From Methanobacterium sp. SMA-27 (GTDB lineage Archaea; Methanobacteriota; Methanobacteria; Methanobacteriales; Methanobacteriaceae), in the NCBI RefSeq assembly GCF_000744455.1, contig NZ_JQLY01000001.1:248001-312000 (forward strand): a DNA stretch of 64,000 nucleotides. Reading direction: 5' to 3'. Below, piece after piece: positions 40,552-51,180 of the stretch (position 1 is its first letter; the number at the start of each line of letters is the position of its first letter). Under the pieces are notes generated by a model, which was not told the origin of the DNA, searched no databases, and was given only the letters and a program-made list of their open reading frames with translations. The position numbers and the translations under genes are program-made.

Positions 40552-41965
40552 ATTTTTTACATCCCTCTTTGATACCCATCATCATCTTAGACTTAACATC
40601 CTCATAGTTGGTTATGGCACCAGGACCAACATGTAAAATAATACATCCAGGATTTGAATATTTAATTGATAAATCTCCCGCTGTTATCATATCCTCAACA
40701 GACATTTTAATAGCTTCAGAATCCACAGCCCCGTTAATAACATCATTTGCTGCTTCAATATCAAGTTTTTTTGTTGTTTCATTATATCCACTGCAAATTA
40801 TAACATCTGCATATCTTCCAACAACTTCTCCTACTTTGTACTTGTCCCTTGGATTGGTGCTGTCGGGATTGTCAATGAGAACAACAAGTTTTTGATCCTG
40901 AAAGCTTTCAAGTGTATTGATAAGCCCTTCTGGTACAAATGCCGCATCAAAATGTACTTCTCTCCCTTTGTAATTGCCAATATACTCCATATGTCCTGCA
41001 ATTCCTTTAAAACTTTTCAAACCATTTATTATCGAAGTTTCATCGAGTCCATACGCCAGTGCAGCTGCAGAAGCTGCAATGGAGTTTTCAAAGTAGTATC
41101 CGAGTAATTTGAATGGTGATTCAAAACTGCCTTTAATCCCTAGTTCGGGAATATTATAATCTATATCAATTAATCCCTTCTCAAATTTTCCATTAACCTC
41201 ACAATTATCATTTTCTGCACAGTAATAAATTGTATTATTTCTTAAAGGTTCAATATATTCCTTGCACAGTATTCCTGAAATTAAAATCTTACTTGAATTT
41301 GCAATGAATAATTTGCGTGCGATATATTTTTCCATTGAATAGTCAAATTCATCCAAATGATCGGGATAAATGTTGGTAATTACCCCAACATTAAGATCAA
41401 CTTGTGACATTAATCTTGATGTTCCATGTGGAAGTTCTAGAACTGCTATATTGTTTTTCTTGTGAAGACCACTAATAATTCCATCAACTATAACTTCACT
41501 TAGAAGATTGCCCATACGGGATGAACAAGTCCATACTTTATAACCTGCATTTTTGAAGATCTCAGACAGAATATGTGTTGTACTGGTTTTTCCAAGGGTT
41601 CCTGTGATCCCTATAACATCCAATTCCAGCAAATTGTTTATTAATTCTGAAATGTACTCATTGCCCAATATTTTAATATGATTATCAGTGATTAAATGTC
41701 TTATTGATGAGTTTTCTGGCACTGTAGGAGATATATAAGCCGAATCAATATTTTCCATACGGGAAGAGATATCAGAACCCATAAGAAGTTCTATTCCTTC
41801 TTTTTCCATTATTTTGAGTGTTTTCTGAACTGCAGCTGGAAACTCTTCAATGAGTTTTTTATCCGTTAAAATAACTTTATTTCCTGTGTGGTTCAGGATC
41901 CTTGCTGCTGGACGTCCTGCATTACCTGCGCCAATAACTATACATTTCATAACAATTTCTCGCAT
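40544..41965 (-). CDS. Mur ligase family protein, MurD-like
   Basis: A 473-residue Mur-type ligase. The Rossmann N-terminus is [20 protein letters not shown]; the P-loop is [11 protein letters not shown], with Leu instead of the usual Asn; [14 protein letters not shown] carries the metal-binding His region; the C-terminal domain contains [26 protein letters not shown] at 41950 may be the true start, as the first five residues lie outside the fold. It is the upstream member of an overlapping pair and belongs to the pseudomurein-type gene set. The amino acid it adds is unknown. Confidence 0.83.
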   Translation of the reverse strand: MREIVMKCIVIGAGNAGRPAARILNHTGNKVILTDKKLIEEFPAAVQKTLKIMEKEGIELLMGSDISSRMENIDSAYISPTVPENSSIRHLITDNHIKILGNEYISELINNLLELDVIGITGTLGKTSTTHILSEIFKNAGYKVWTCSSRMGNLLSEVIVDGIISGLHKKNNIAVLELPHGTSRLMSQVDLNVGVITNIYPDHLDEFDYSMEKYIARKLFIANSSKILISGILCKEYIEPLRNNTIYYCAENDNCEVNGKFEKGLIDIDYNIPELGIKGSFESPFKLLGYYFENSIAASAAALAYGLDETSIINGLKSFKGIAGHMEYIGNYKGREVHFDAAFVPEGLINTLESFQDQKLVVLIDNPDSTNPRDKYKVGEVVGRYADVIICSGYNETTKKLDIEAANDVINGAVDSEAIKMSVEDMITAGDLSIKYSNPGCIILHVGPGAITNYEDVKSKMMMGIKEGCKKYE

Positions 41966-42169
41966 TATATTTTTTTATTACTTAAATTTGCATTGAAAGT
42001 ACTTTAATATCTTTGTTTATCTATCTTACTAATCTCGATTCTCATTTTATATTAAAGTTCTTTATTGAATACATTGGATATTCTTCATGAGGTACATTAA
42101 ATATTACTGTAACTCACAAAGCATTAAATCCAATAGAAAAATAGAAATAAATAATCAAGTAAAAATGGG

Positions 42170-43681
42170 TTAATTTGTATCTTTAACAATTTTCTTCAAT
42201 ACTTTACTTGCAGGATCCATTCCCTGAGCCCCTATCAGCAATATAGTATCGATTTTTCCTGCTGATCCAATACAGTAGTTCAATGCAGGGTATAAATTTT
42301 CTTGAAACACATAATCAAAACCATGTTCTGTTAAGGTATTAAGTACAATGTTTTTTTCAACTAATTTAACTGTATTTAAATTATCAACTGCTTCGGCACT
42401 ACTTGTAACAATTAGGTTATAATTAACATCTTCAAGCCCATTTACAAGAGCTTCTGAATTTAAACGATTAATTGCTTCTCCTCTGGAACCTCTAATTGCA
42501 AATACGATGTAAAGAACTCCTTTACACATTTTAGCTGCACTTTTTATGGTGGCAATTATTCCATCTGGATTATGGGCAAAATCATCAATTATTAATGGAT
42601 CAGTGTCAAGCACAGTGAACCTTCTTTCAAGAGGTTTATAAGATGAAACAGCATGTTTAATAATTTCAAAATCAATATTTAAAGCTAAAGTAGCCCCTAT
42701 TGCTGCCATGGTATTTTGTATGAAATGTATGCTTTTAAATGGAAGTTCCGCCATTTTCAAGAAAATTTTTTCACTGATGTAAATACCATCGGTTTTCAAT
42801 GTCACATCTTGACATAGCGATTCATTCACTGAACTACCATAAAATGAGACGTTTACAGATTTGTCTTTGGTTATGAGATCTCCCATTTCAATTAATAATT
42901 GATCATCAGAATTTAAAATAGCATAAACATGATTTGTACCGTTGTCATGCAATTTTCCTGATACATTTTTGGATGAAATAGCTTCTAAAGATCCGTATAT
43001 TTCATTAAAGGTTTCTTCAATTGAATTTACAAGACCTATGTGATCAAGACCTACATTTGTGATTACAAGTACATTTGGATCTACTGCTGCTGTCATGAGA
43101 TGTGCATGGTCTTTCATAAGTTTGTCAAGCCATCCTTGAACTTCTGAAACCTCTATAACCATTGCTTGAATTTTTTCACCGGATACATATTCAAATTCTG
43201 CTAATTGGTTTGCAACAACTGGATCAATCAAGGTATTAAATTCAGATTGAGCATCTGTATTTGTGTAAGTGTTATAGCCTGCTTCAGTAAGTATGCTGTA
43301 GATCATGTGAGTTGTTGTGGATTTGCCATTTGTACCTGTAACAACCACACGAAGAGAATCTTTGGCAAAATTTTTAACAGCCCATTTTAATGCAAATGCA
43401 TTGGCAATTTCTATTTTGGGTGTTATTATAATGGGTATTTCCAATTCTTGGGCTATTTCAATAGCTTTTTCCTGGGGATTTTGTGTTATTATACATGAAA
43501 CACCTTTTTTATTTGCTATTTCTACTCCTTTATCATCAATCCAATGTCTTATAACAAAATCGCCAGGTTTAGCATGGTTAAGAAAAGTGAAAATACCCTT
43601 TAAAGGTTTTTCAGGTCCTATTAATTTTCCATTCAACTCTTTGGCCAGGCTAGATGTTGTGATCTCAATCATGTTATTCAT
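42170..43681 (-). CDS. Mur ligase family protein, MurE/F-like
   Basis: A 503-residue Mur ligase with a MurE/F-type N-terminal domain (LAKELNGKLIGPEKPLKGIF), P-loop VVTGTNGKSTTTHM (about residue 112-125), ITNVGLDHIG, and C-terminal domain starting DDFAHNPDGIIATIKSAA. A Lys in the central domain near VSEVQGWLDKL fits the acidic/Lys loop before the second motif. It lies 14 bases after the MraY-like gene on the same strand, so they are co-transcribed. Such archaeal ligases (pMurE) build the pseudomurein cross-linking peptide (family knowledge). Confidence 0.87.
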   Translation of the reverse strand: MNNMIEITTSSLAKELNGKLIGPEKPLKGIFTFLNHAKPGDFVIRHWIDDKGVEIANKKGVSCIITQNPQEKAIEIAQELEIPIIITPKIEIANAFALKWAVKNFAKDSLRVVVTGTNGKSTTTHMIYSILTEAGYNTYTNTDAQSEFNTLIDPVVANQLAEFEYVSGEKIQAMVIEVSEVQGWLDKLMKDHAHLMTAAVDPNVLVITNVGLDHIGLVNSIEETFNEIYGSLEAISSKNVSGKLHDNGTNHVYAILNSDDQLLIEMGDLITKDKSVNVSFYGSSVNESLCQDVTLKTDGIYISEKIFLKMAELPFKSIHFIQNTMAAIGATLALNIDFEIIKHAVSSYKPLERRFTVLDTDPLIIDDFAHNPDGIIATIKSAAKMCKGVLYIVFAIRGSRGEAINRLNSEALVNGLEDVNYNLIVTSSAEAVDNLNTVKLVEKNIVLNTLTEHGFDYVFQENLYPALNYCIGSAGKIDTILLIGAQGMDPASKVLKKIVKDTN

Positions 43682-43695
43682 TCCTTTTAATTGGA

Positions 43696-44769
43696 TTAAA
43701 GTACTTTATATCCGTATAAAGCAATCAAACACACAATTATAGTTGCTGCCCAGTAAAGCAAAACTATCTTTTTCTCGGATAATCCCTTGTAATGAAGAGT
43801 ATGGTGCAATGGTTCTACCGGCAGTTTTATAATATGAGCTCTATGAAGAAGGCTTACAATAACTGAAAATATAGGAACTGCAATTACTATAACTGCAAAG
43901 TATACAATATCTCCCAGAAATGCCGCTGTCATATAACCAGCACCAAGGGCAAAGGCACCTGTATCGCCCATGAAAATACTTGCAGGATATCTATTAAAAA
44001 CTAAAAATCCTAAGCATGCTCCGGTTAGTATAATAAATGGTAAAGATCCACTTGGATTTCCTGTAGAAATTGCAAATATTGCGGAAGCAGCAGATGCTAT
44101 GGCAAGAATTCCTGCTGCAAGGCCATCCATTCCATCGATAAGATTCACAGAATTTATTGAACCAATAATTCCAAATATTACAACCGGTATTATTAACAAT
44201 CCAATATTAAATCCCAGTACTGAAGCACCAACAGCCCCTGAAGCTACAAGGAATAATGATACAAGTATTTGGGCTAAAATTTTTTCATTCTCTTTTATTT
44301 CACTTTTAATAGGTGCTTCACCAGTAATTTCTACCAAATTATTTTTTAAGAGATTTTCAAGGTCTTTTTTAGCTTTGGGGGTGGTTACCCTTGCATTCTC
44401 ACCTGTTTTAATAGTTAATCTTCCAATTTCAACTGGATTTGGACTGATATTCCTGATAACTTTTTGTATTTCCTTGGTTTTTAACCCGATTAGATCGTCC
44501 ATCAAACCAACTATCCCTGCAGTCATCATGATCATCACAGTTAGAACAAGACTTTTATCTGTATAGAAAATGCATGCAAGTAGGAGAACTCCCAAAAGAA
44601 TAGCAAGTCCGCCCATTGTGGGTGTACCTGCCTTATGGCTGTGTTCAGTAACAATTGGATTGTCCTTTACATCAGCATATTTCAACAACTTCTTTATAAA
44701 TAGGGTAAAAAATGCTGTTGATATGAATGCAAGTAAGAATATGAAAATTTCTACAGGAATATTGCTCAA
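43696..44769 (-). CDS. MraY-like phospho-sugar transferase for pseudomurein lipid I
   Basis: Polytopic membrane protein of 357 residues in the MraY/WecA family that transfers a sugar phosphate to a polyprenyl phosphate. Motifs: HKAGTPTMGG (about 43-52), GLMDDLIGL with the Asp pair, NSVNLIDGMDGLAAG, IFMGDTGAFALG and PLHHTLHYKG near the end, corresponding to the PxHHH motif. A hydrophilic insertion of about 65 residues (about 98-165; KEIQKVIRNISPNP ... SEIKENEK) follows the DD motif and is absent from bacterial MraY. It leads the pMurE gene. Confidence 0.9.
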   Translation of the reverse strand: MSNIPVEIFIFLLAFISTAFFTLFIKKLLKYADVKDNPIVTEHSHKAGTPTMGGLAILLGVLLLACIFYTDKSLVLTVMIMMTAGIVGLMDDLIGLKTKEIQKVIRNISPNPVEIGRLTIKTGENARVTTPKAKKDLENLLKNNLVEITGEAPIKSEIKENEKILAQILVSLFLVASGAVGASVLGFNIGLLIIPVVIFGIIGSINSVNLIDGMDGLAAGILAIASAASAIFAISTGNPSGSLPFIILTGACLGFLVFNRYPASIFMGDTGAFALGAGYMTAAFLGDIVYFAVIVIAVPIFSVIVSLLHRAHIIKLPVEPLHHTLHYKGLSEKKIVLLYWAATIIVCLIALYGYKVL

Positions 44770-44921
44770 TTTACCACCTTATAATTGTTTTATTGGAATT
44801 AACTTGCATTTATGGATTTTAAATGCAATAAATATATCTATGTAATCTTTCTAATTGTTTTGTGTTAAACTTTTAATATTCAATTAACATACTTTTGTTT
44901 TATAATTAATGAATTATGAAA

Positions 44922-46070
44922 TTAAATAGAATTTTTCTCCAAAATTTCAAGTTTTTCAGCTATATTAACAGCTGCATTCATTGTTTCACCCCGAACAGTT
45001 ATACGTTCATGATTTTGGGGTCCGTGGATAAGCCAGGGGGTTTCATGTGAAATTTCTCTAAATTTATAGTTATTTTTATTAGATGGATAATTACCAACAG
45101 GTATTTCAATTCCTGAATAATCTTTAATTCTATTTTTAAGTTTCAAAGCATCCCATTGACCAGATGCCATATTAATTAATTCATGCATGATGTTCACATT
45201 GGTTGCAGCGTAAGTGATATATCTTGTACCACTAGGTCTGGCATTGATTTCTATTACCTTATTTTCATTGGTTTCAGGGTCAAATATAATATCAATATCC
45301 GCTGTTCCTTCTAATCCCATAGAATCTGCAATTTTAACTGCAATTTCTTGGATATGTTTGTTATTATTGGTATTGTTGATTCCATCTAATTCTAAAGGTG
45401 CTTTTTTTATTTTTTTAAGTGGATGGATACCTTCAAGTGTTGTTTCGCCCTTATAAACTGGAACCAAAGGTACTGATTTTCCCTTCCATCTCAAAATTTC
45501 GATGGAAACTTCCGGTCCTTCAATGAATTTTTCAGCCATGGCTGTTTCATATTCCATGAAATATTCTTCTATTTTTTCCTTCGAATATACGATGTTAATT
45601 CCAGATCCGCCCTGTCCTTCATCCTGTTTCAAGACAAAGGGGATTTTATTAATATTTTGTCCATTTAAAACTTCATGATTATTTTTTGAGATTTTGAAGC
45701 ATTTAGGGGTATTAATATTATTTTTAATCAAAAATTCTTTGGTTTTATACTTGTTTGCGCATATTGATGCTGCACGAACTCCTGCTGCAGCAACGGGTAT
45801 GCCATATTCGGTTTCAAGATTTTCTTTCATAATTGCTACTTCAACAAGAGGCCCATCAATTCCTATCAATGGCACAACTCCATCTACATCCTCTTTAATA
45901 GCAATCTCCATCGGTTCGTCCATTCCCCTAGAAACGATATGATGTGAATCTGCAAGTTCTAAGTTGGGGGAATTGGGGTTTGAATCTGTAATAATGCTTG
46001 TTATGGAATTTTTTTTGTTGTAGATTGCTACATCATCGAAAAGACGAGCTCCTATAAAAAGTATTTTCAT
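44922..46070 (-). CDS. CarB-like ATP-grasp protein of the cell-wall cluster
   Basis: A 382-residue ATP-grasp ligase resembling half of the carbamoyl-phosphate synthase large subunit. Seen are the N-terminal ILFIGARLFDDVAIY, the ATP-binding loop FVLKQDEGQGGSGINIV, and DIIFDPETNENKVIEINARP with SGTRYITYAA. ATP-grasp enzymes join a carboxylate to an amine through an acyl phosphate. A CarB-like ATP-grasp gene is known to accompany Mur ligases and MraY in pseudomurein gene clusters, which fits here. Its substrate in the pathway is not established. Confidence 0.82.
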   Translation of the reverse strand: MKILFIGARLFDDVAIYNKKNSITSIITDSNPNSPNLELADSHHIVSRGMDEPMEIAIKEDVDGVVPLIGIDGPLVEVAIMKENLETEYGIPVAAAGVRAASICANKYKTKEFLIKNNINTPKCFKISKNNHEVLNGQNINKIPFVLKQDEGQGGSGINIVYSKEKIEEYFMEYETAMAEKFIEGPEVSIEILRWKGKSVPLVPVYKGETTLEGIHPLKKIKKAPLELDGINNTNNNKHIQEIAVKIADSMGLEGTADIDIIFDPETNENKVIEINARPSGTRYITYAATNVNIMHELINMASGQWDALKLKNRIKDYSGIEIPVGNYPSNKNNYKFREISHETPWLIHGPQNHERITVRGETMNAAVNIAEKLEILEKNSI

Positions 46071-46273
46071 TTTATCACAATTTTACTTAAATAAATTTAA
46101 TTATTGTAAATTTTCATAGATTAATAAATTAGATTTTAATTATAATTCTTTCTTAATTAGAGTCAATCTTTTATTTATATTAAAGTTATGATTCTAATTT
46201 ATTGTAATAGGTTATAATCAAATAATTAGCAGGTATCAAATCAATTAATGAATGTTTATATTTTGATTTGATG

Positions 46274-46756
46274 TTAAACATTGAAATTATTCTTTAAAAT
46301 TCTAGAAAGTTCTTCAACACCATTTTTTACTTCATCAGAAACTTGGTTTGATAAATCTATATTCTTAGGTTGTACACCTATTAAAAGAATTTTAGCATCT
46401 GTAAATGATTCAATATACTTGATCATGAATGATATTGGCATGGCATGTGTTGAAATACTGTAATTAGCAATTTCATTGCTTTCGATTAATTTTATTTCTC
46501 CGGGATTCATATCCATTTCAACAGCATCAATGAAGATTATATGTGAAGGTTCTTCTTTTCTTATAAGTCCAGTATAATTTTCTGGCACTGTTTCAGCATT
46601 TATAATTATAAAATCCTTTTGGTTTTTGAATATTACCTTCAATTTTCTGGCTAAAATTGGACCTATTGCATCGTCTCCACGCATAACATTTCCTATGCAT
46701 AAAAATATGACAAGTTTATGATCTTTAAGAAATTTTTTCAATTCTTGCTCTAACAC
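46274..46756 (-). CDS. hycI: Hydrogenase maturation protease
   Basis: Endopeptidase (HycI/HupD/FrcD type) that clips the C-terminus of a [NiFe] hydrogenase large subunit after nickel insertion. The 160-residue protein shows IGNVMRGDDAIGP with the nickel-sensing Asp, IIFIDAVEMDMNPGEI with the second acidic ligand and ISTHAMPISFMI with the His ligand. It starts at GTG 46756, preceded by GGAGG eight bases upstream within the methyltransferase gene, which it overlaps by 32 bases. The target hydrogenase is not in the window. Confidence 0.9.
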   Translation of the reverse strand: MLEQELKKFLKDHKLVIFLCIGNVMRGDDAIGPILARKLKVIFKNQKDFIIINAETVPENYTGLIRKEEPSHIIFIDAVEMDMNPGEIKLIESNEIANYSISTHAMPISFMIKYIESFTDAKILLIGVQPKNIDLSNQVSDEVKNGVEELSRILKNNFNV

Positions 46757-47486
46757 TTTCCAATCCTCCGCCCATTACATAGTACAAATCTAAACGTAGT
46801 TTATCACCACAATCAACATTTAGCTTTTCTACAGGGATGATTAATGGCGGATTTAACATGGGTGTAGGGCCGCAGATAATATTTTCTGTAATTAATGTGA
46901 AAGTAGTAATTTTAACAGCAGTGACAATTCCAGCTGTTTTTATAGTCATATCTATTGATTTATGGAATGTTTCATCTATGTGTTTAACAAAAATTATTTT
47001 ACTGTAGAATAATGGCTCTCCTAAAATCAGATTTTTAGGATTATCATCTTCATCATAACATATATGTTCAACTTCAACTTGAATTGGTTCAACACAGTTT
47101 ATGATTCCATAGGGAATAATAATTCCACTGTGTTTCAAATATTTTCTCACAGAGTTTAAAACTGGAACTTGTTCTTCATCAATAAGTGCAGTATCCAGCA
47201 TTTCGCATATTATTACATCTGCATTTTTAGAAATAGATACTTTACTGGCATCTGCACAGATAACCTCTACATTCTTGAAGCATTCAAGGTTTATTTTGGC
47301 TCGTTTTGCCGTGGATTTATTTATTTCTATCGCGAACACATGGTCTGCATTTGGAGCTGCCCATGCAGAAAGAATTCCTGAGCCGGCTCCTATATCGTAT
47401 ACAATACCTTTTGCTTTAGTTGAAATGGCTTCATAAAATCCTGCCAATCTTTCGGTATCTGATGTAAGGTTATGATGATAGGACGT
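46725..47486 (-). CDS. SAM-dependent methyltransferase with an ACG start position
   Basis: Class I methyltransferase resembling protein arginine methyltransferase-like archaeal proteins. The SAM site is VYDIGAGSGILSAWAA, followed by VFAIEINKSTAKRAKINLE and VICEMLDTALIDEEQ. The first usable start is TTG 47447, but coding-like sequence (SYHHNLTSDTER) continues 13 codons upstream to ACG at 47484-47486. There GGTG lies six bases ahead and stop codons precede, just where ATG would be expected. Either ACG is used, TTG is used, or there is a mutation or sequencing error. The gene overlaps hycI. Confidence 0.75.
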   Translation of the reverse strand, partial: TSYHHNLTSDTERLAGFYEAISTKAKGIVYDIGAGSGILSAWAAPNADHVFAIEINKSTAKRAKINLECFKNVEVICADASKVSISKNADVIICEMLDTALIDEEQVPVLNSVRKYLKHSGIIIPYGIINCVEPIQVEVEHICYDEDDNPKNLILGEPLFYSKIIFVKHIDETFHKSIDMTIKTAGIVTAVKITTFTLITENIICGPTPMLNPPLIIPVEKLNVDCGDKLRLDLYYVMGGGLESVRARIEKIS

Positions 47487-47592
47487 TTATTACACCTTCA
47501 TTTAAATTATAAAAAAATTGTAGATATTAAAATTAATAAAAAATTAAATATTTCTTATTCAGAAATGAATAAGAGGATAAGATGAAAAAATA

Positions 47593-48006
47593 TTATTCTA
47601 TCTTTTCACCACTTGCTGTACTTGTTAGTTTGACGTGTTCAACACCTTTTAATCTCATGATTTTTTCAGTTAAATCACGGATGTATTTAACATCTCCTTT
47701 AACAACAACAACTTCTAAACAGTATTTTCCTGTCATGTGAACATGCATAACAGCGTTGATGTACTCCCTGTAATCATGCTGGATATCGGTTAGATCTTCC
47801 ATAACACCGGTGTAATGATGATCGTATATAACTGCGAGTATTCCTATTCTCTCGCCTTCCATTTCATTCATCCACTGGTATCTGACTATATAATCTTTTA
47901 ATGCATCCCTTATACCTTTAGACCTTGATTGGTATCCTCTGTCTTTTAATACTTCGTCAAATTCATTTAGTAATTTTTTCGGTAACGACATACTTATTCG
48001 CATCAT
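47593..48006 (-). CDS. nikR: Nickel-responsive regulator NikR
   Basis: Ribbon-helix-helix repressor with an ACT-type nickel domain, 137 residues. The DNA-binding strand is RISMSLPKKLLNEFDEVL; nickel ligands are H77 (DIQHDY), H88 and H90 (MHVHMTG) and C96 (KYCLEVV). With the second ATG (48003) as start these fall at 76, 87, 89 and 95, as in E. coli. The start at 48006 is supported by GGGGAGGG six bases upstream; a longer frame to 48051 is not. NikR represses nickel uptake genes; none are adjacent, so targets are elsewhere. Confidence 0.96.
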   Translation of the reverse strand: MMRISMSLPKKLLNEFDEVLKDRGYQSRSKGIRDALKDYIVRYQWMNEMEGERIGILAVIYDHHYTGVMEDLTDIQHDYREYINAVMHVHMTGKYCLEVVVVKGDVKYIRDLTEKIMRLKGVEHVKLTSTASGEKIE

Positions 48007-48055
48007 GTTATACCCTCCCCTTTTATAATACCATAATACTAAATTTGGCACTATT

Positions 48056-48353
48056 TAAATTTTGTCCTTGAAAGACAACTATTCATACAAATCAATTATC
48101 CCCAAACATTTACATTATTCTTCTATAATTCACAAACATACTATATAAAATTAATACTTAATACTTTTTACTCTTATCCTCATTATAGTTCACCCAATAT
48201 AGATCTAAAAATTTCTGGAATCAAATAATATGAGAATGGAATGATTTGAATAAAAATTAACCCTTATTAAACAATAATATTAATCATATTCAACAATAAT
48301 TAACAATAATTAAAAGTTCTGATACATTATGTAAATTATTTGGAGGAGTAAAA
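48056..48353. other. Divergent intergenic region between nikR and a CBS gene
   Basis: About 300 bases of AT-rich DNA. The repeated word aacaataat occurs three times between 48270 and 48315, just upstream of the CBS gene's leader; whether it is an operator or chance is unclear. No recognisable NikR palindrome was seen. Confidence 0.35.
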
Positions 48354-48755
48354 ATGGAAGTTAAAGAAGCCATGAATCAGGGCGTAATTACTGTTGATCC
48401 GGAAATTCGGCCATTAGAGGCATTTGAAAAGATGTATAAAGAAGGTGTACGAAGACTATTTGTTTTGGATAGTAATGGAAATCCAAAGGGTGTTGTTTCC
48501 TACTCTGATTTAATAGGAGTTCTAGGAAGTTTGAGACCTACAAACAAGGAAATAGCAACTCTAAAAATATCCGATATAATGTCTGAAGATGTTATGACAA
48601 TAGATGCAAATAATGGAATTGAGGATGCTGCAAATTTAATGGTGAGAGCAGATGTTTCGGGCCTCCTTGTTTTGGAAAATGAAAAACCCGTTGGAGTTAT
48701 AACAAAAACAGATATTTGCAGGATGGTGGCTGCAGAGCTTTTGGTTCCAATTTAA
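48354..48755 (+). CDS. Protein with one CBS pair
   Basis: A 133-residue stand-alone CBS-pair protein. The two repeats are EAMNQGVITVDPEIRPLEAF...YKEGVRRLFVLDSNGNPKGVVSYSDLI in outline and DIMSEDVMTIDANNGIEDAA...RADVSGLLVLENEKPVGVITKTDIC. It likely binds an adenine nucleotide and regulates another protein. GGAGG at 48341-48345 precedes ATG 48354. It stands alone between nikR and the tRNA genes. Confidence 0.88.
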   Translation: MEVKEAMNQGVITVDPEIRPLEAFEKMYKEGVRRLFVLDSNGNPKGVVSYSDLIGVLGSLRPTNKEIATLKISDIMSEDVMTIDANNGIEDAANLMVRADVSGLLVLENEKPVGVITKTDICRMVAAELLVPI

Positions 48756-49025
48756 TTAAAAAAAAATGATGATTGTTATAAATTGTTGTTCAGGGATGCT
48801 AAAGTCTGAAATATTTAATCAAAAATTTTGTTAATATAATATAGACACTTCTTTTTTATTATGAATAAGTATTTTAGTAGTATTTTTACTCTTTTATTTT
48901 ATTAGTGTTTTTTAGTTTAATCTAAAATGTATTATGAAATTAGATTTTTTTGTTTATAAATATTCAAAAATAAGCCTGTTAAACACGTAAAATGAATAAA
49001 TAGTTGATAATAAATTAAAAAAGAA

Positions 49026-49175
<150 letters not shown>

Positions 49176-49216
49176 ATAGAATGTTCTTGACAACATACCA
49201 TGGTTTTAGGTTTATG

Positions 49217-49224
49217 TTATATAA
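49217..49224 (-). promoter_or_regulatory. TATA box of the tRNA-Gly unit
   Basis: The palindromic TTATATAA, followed on the minus strand's upstream side by an A-rich BRE-like stretch, lies about 42 bases before the first tRNA base, a suitable distance for a stable-RNA promoter with a short leader. Confidence 0.55.
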
Positions 49225-49335
49225 GTTTTTAGGTTACAAATCATTTTTTTAAAAAGAGAATTTCTGATGCTGATTTGCTCATAGTAATAAATTAAATTAT
49301 ATTTAACATAATTTTTAATAATCTGAATTATAATT

Positions 49336-49524
49336 GTGTTAATACTAATCAGAAAACATTATATAGGTGGTAAAAGGAAACTTATTTCCGATGAGATCAT
49401 TGATATCATAAAAAGACATAATTTGAATAACTTTATAATCAAAGTGATTTTTTGGAAAGGTAAGGAGATACGTCTTAAAATAATAAATTTAAATTCATTC
49501 GATACGGACTTTCTGATAAAATAA
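49336..49524 (+). CDS. Doubtful small protein, 62 residues
   Basis: A frame from GTG 49336 encodes a basic protein (LILIRKHYIGGKRKLISDE, then IIKRHNLNNF and FWKGKEIRLKI). There is no ribosome binding site before it and no family is recognised. It lies between the tRNA genes and the transporter gene. It may be noise or a fragment. Confidence 0.22.
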   Translation: MLILIRKHYIGGKRKLISDEIIDIIKRHNLNNFIIKVIFWKGKEIRLKIINLNSFDTDFLIK

Positions 49525-49560
49525 TAATTTAAAATGATAAAATTATGGGAGGGATAAAAA

Positions 49561-50937
49561 ACGAATGTCAATCTTAAACAAATTGGTCTACCTCTGGCCA
49601 TAATTATATTTGTATTTGTTATGCTGATACCTCTGCCAGGTTTGAGTTATTCTGGACATGCTGCAATCGCTCTTTTGATCTTTGCAATAATAATGTGGGC
49701 CACAGAAGCACTCCATCTGGCTGTAACTTCTTTAATACTACTGTTTTTACAACCATTATTAGGTATTGAGAGTTTTAACAATGCAGTCATTGGTTTTGCT
49801 AATCCAATCATATTCTTGATGATAGGAGGTTTTATATTAGCAGAAGCCATACGAAAAAGTGGTCTTGCTGAACGTTTAACTTATTTCTTACTTTCTAAAC
49901 TTGGTACCAGTCCGAGTATGAGTCTTTTTGCAGCTGTTTTTTCTACGGGTCTTCTTTCAGCTTGGATTGAGAATGTTGTTGCATTTGCAATGCTTCTACC
50001 AATTATTAAGCAGATTGTACCTTTAATGGGCGTAAATGAACCAGAAAAGGGTAACAGTAACTTTGCAAAGGCAATGGTGCTGGGTGCTTCTTATGGTTCA
50101 CTTGCCGGTGGGTTTGGTACCGAAATTGGAACGGCTCCCAACTTGATGGCGGCAGCATATACACATTTACCATTTGTAAACTGGATGATATTTGGATTTC
50201 CGCTTGCATTAATAATGTTGTTTGTTACTTGGAAGCTTTTAGGCTGGATATTTCCACCGGAGGTTAAAGGAATTGTTGGTGGAATGGATACAATTACCGA
50301 TACCCTAAGTAAAATGGGTTCAATGACAAAAACAGAAAAGATAACTCTTGCAATATTGTTGTTTACAATTGGATTATGGGTTACAACGGGTATAACCGGA
50401 ATTGACAGTTATTCTGTTGCATTAATAGGTGCTGCATTGTACTTCATAAGCGGTGTAATAGACTGGAAAGATGCTCAGAAAAATATTGACTGGGGACTTA
50501 TAGTATTCTTTGGAGGAGCTCTTTCTCTTGGAGCAGCACTACTGAATACTGGCGCTGCCGCTTGGTTGATACAAGATTTAATTGGAATGCTTGGAACTAA
50601 TGTTTCAACTGTCTCCATAATGCTCTTATTAATGATAATTGGCGTGTTAATAACGCAAGTAATGTCCAACATAGCATTATCTGCTATTTTGGTACCGCTT
50701 TCAGTTACACTTGCTGCTGCTCAGGGTCAACCTGTTGGAATTTATGCAGTGCCTGTAGCTATTGCCTGCTCTCTATCATTCATGTTCCCAATGGCAGATC
50801 CAACAGTTGCAATGGCATATGGAACGGGTTATGTGAAGATCAAGGAAATACTCAAAGCAGGAATCCCAATGGTTGTGATAGGAATTATCCTGACAGTAAT
50901 CATAATGTTGACCATAGCGAAACCATTCCTTGGATAA
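49561..50937 (+). CDS. DASS/SLC13-type anion (dicarboxylate/sulfate) transporter with ACG start position
   Basis: Polytopic membrane carrier of about 458 residues in the divalent anion:sodium symporter family. Motifs include [51 protein letters not shown] and the second-repeat [16 protein letters not shown], with the SNxA ion-binding turn. The only ATG near the start, 49621, would cut off the first 20 residues including most of a membrane helix. Upstream codons read [19 protein letters not shown] after ACG 49561-49563, which has GGGAGGGA (49547-49554) six bases ahead. ACG thus occupies the start position. Confidence 0.82.
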   Translation, partial: TNVNLKQIGLPLAIIIFVFVMLIPLPGLSYSGHAAIALLIFAIIMWATEALHLAVTSLILLFLQPLLGIESFNNAVIGFANPIIFLMIGGFILAEAIRKSGLAERLTYFLLSKLGTSPSMSLFAAVFSTGLLSAWIENVVAFAMLLPIIKQIVPLMGVNEPEKGNSNFAKAMVLGASYGSLAGGFGTEIGTAPNLMAAAYTHLPFVNWMIFGFPLALIMLFVTWKLLGWIFPPEVKGIVGGMDTITDTLSKMGSMTKTEKITLAILLFTIGLWVTTGITGIDSYSVALIGAALYFISGVIDWKDAQKNIDWGLIVFFGGALSLGAALLNTGAAAWLIQDLIGMLGTNVSTVSIMLLLMIIGVLITQVMSNIALSAILVPLSVTLAAAQGQPVGIYAVPVAIACSLSFMFPMADPTVAMAYGTGYVKIKEILKAGIPMVVIGIILTVIIMLTIAKPFLG

Positions 50938-51180
50938 ATAAAAAGAATAGGAGTTTCAAGTTTTTAATCAATTAAACTCCTTAATTTTCCTATTTTTTTA
51001 AATAAAAATATTTAATTAGTTAAGAATGTGAATATCAATTTTAATAATTTTCAGAATTAGTATGGGTATATATGTAACTTTGTTCAAAGAATGAAAAGAT
51101 TTCTTAAAGAATTAATTAAATCTTATAAACATTTATTAAATTAATATTAATCAGCTAAATTTATAAATAACGGTGAAACC

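Noticed and set aside
46485..47486. Frameshift between hycI and the methyltransferase gene
   Set aside because: The 32-base overlap is a normal coupled overlap: hycI has its own GTG start and ribosome binding site and both proteins are complete at the junction.
48767..48810. Possible second C/D box RNA (ATGATGA ... CTGA) after the CBS gene
   Set aside because: C and D boxes are present, but no D' CTGA or C' RTGATGA is found at proper spacing and there is no closing stem.
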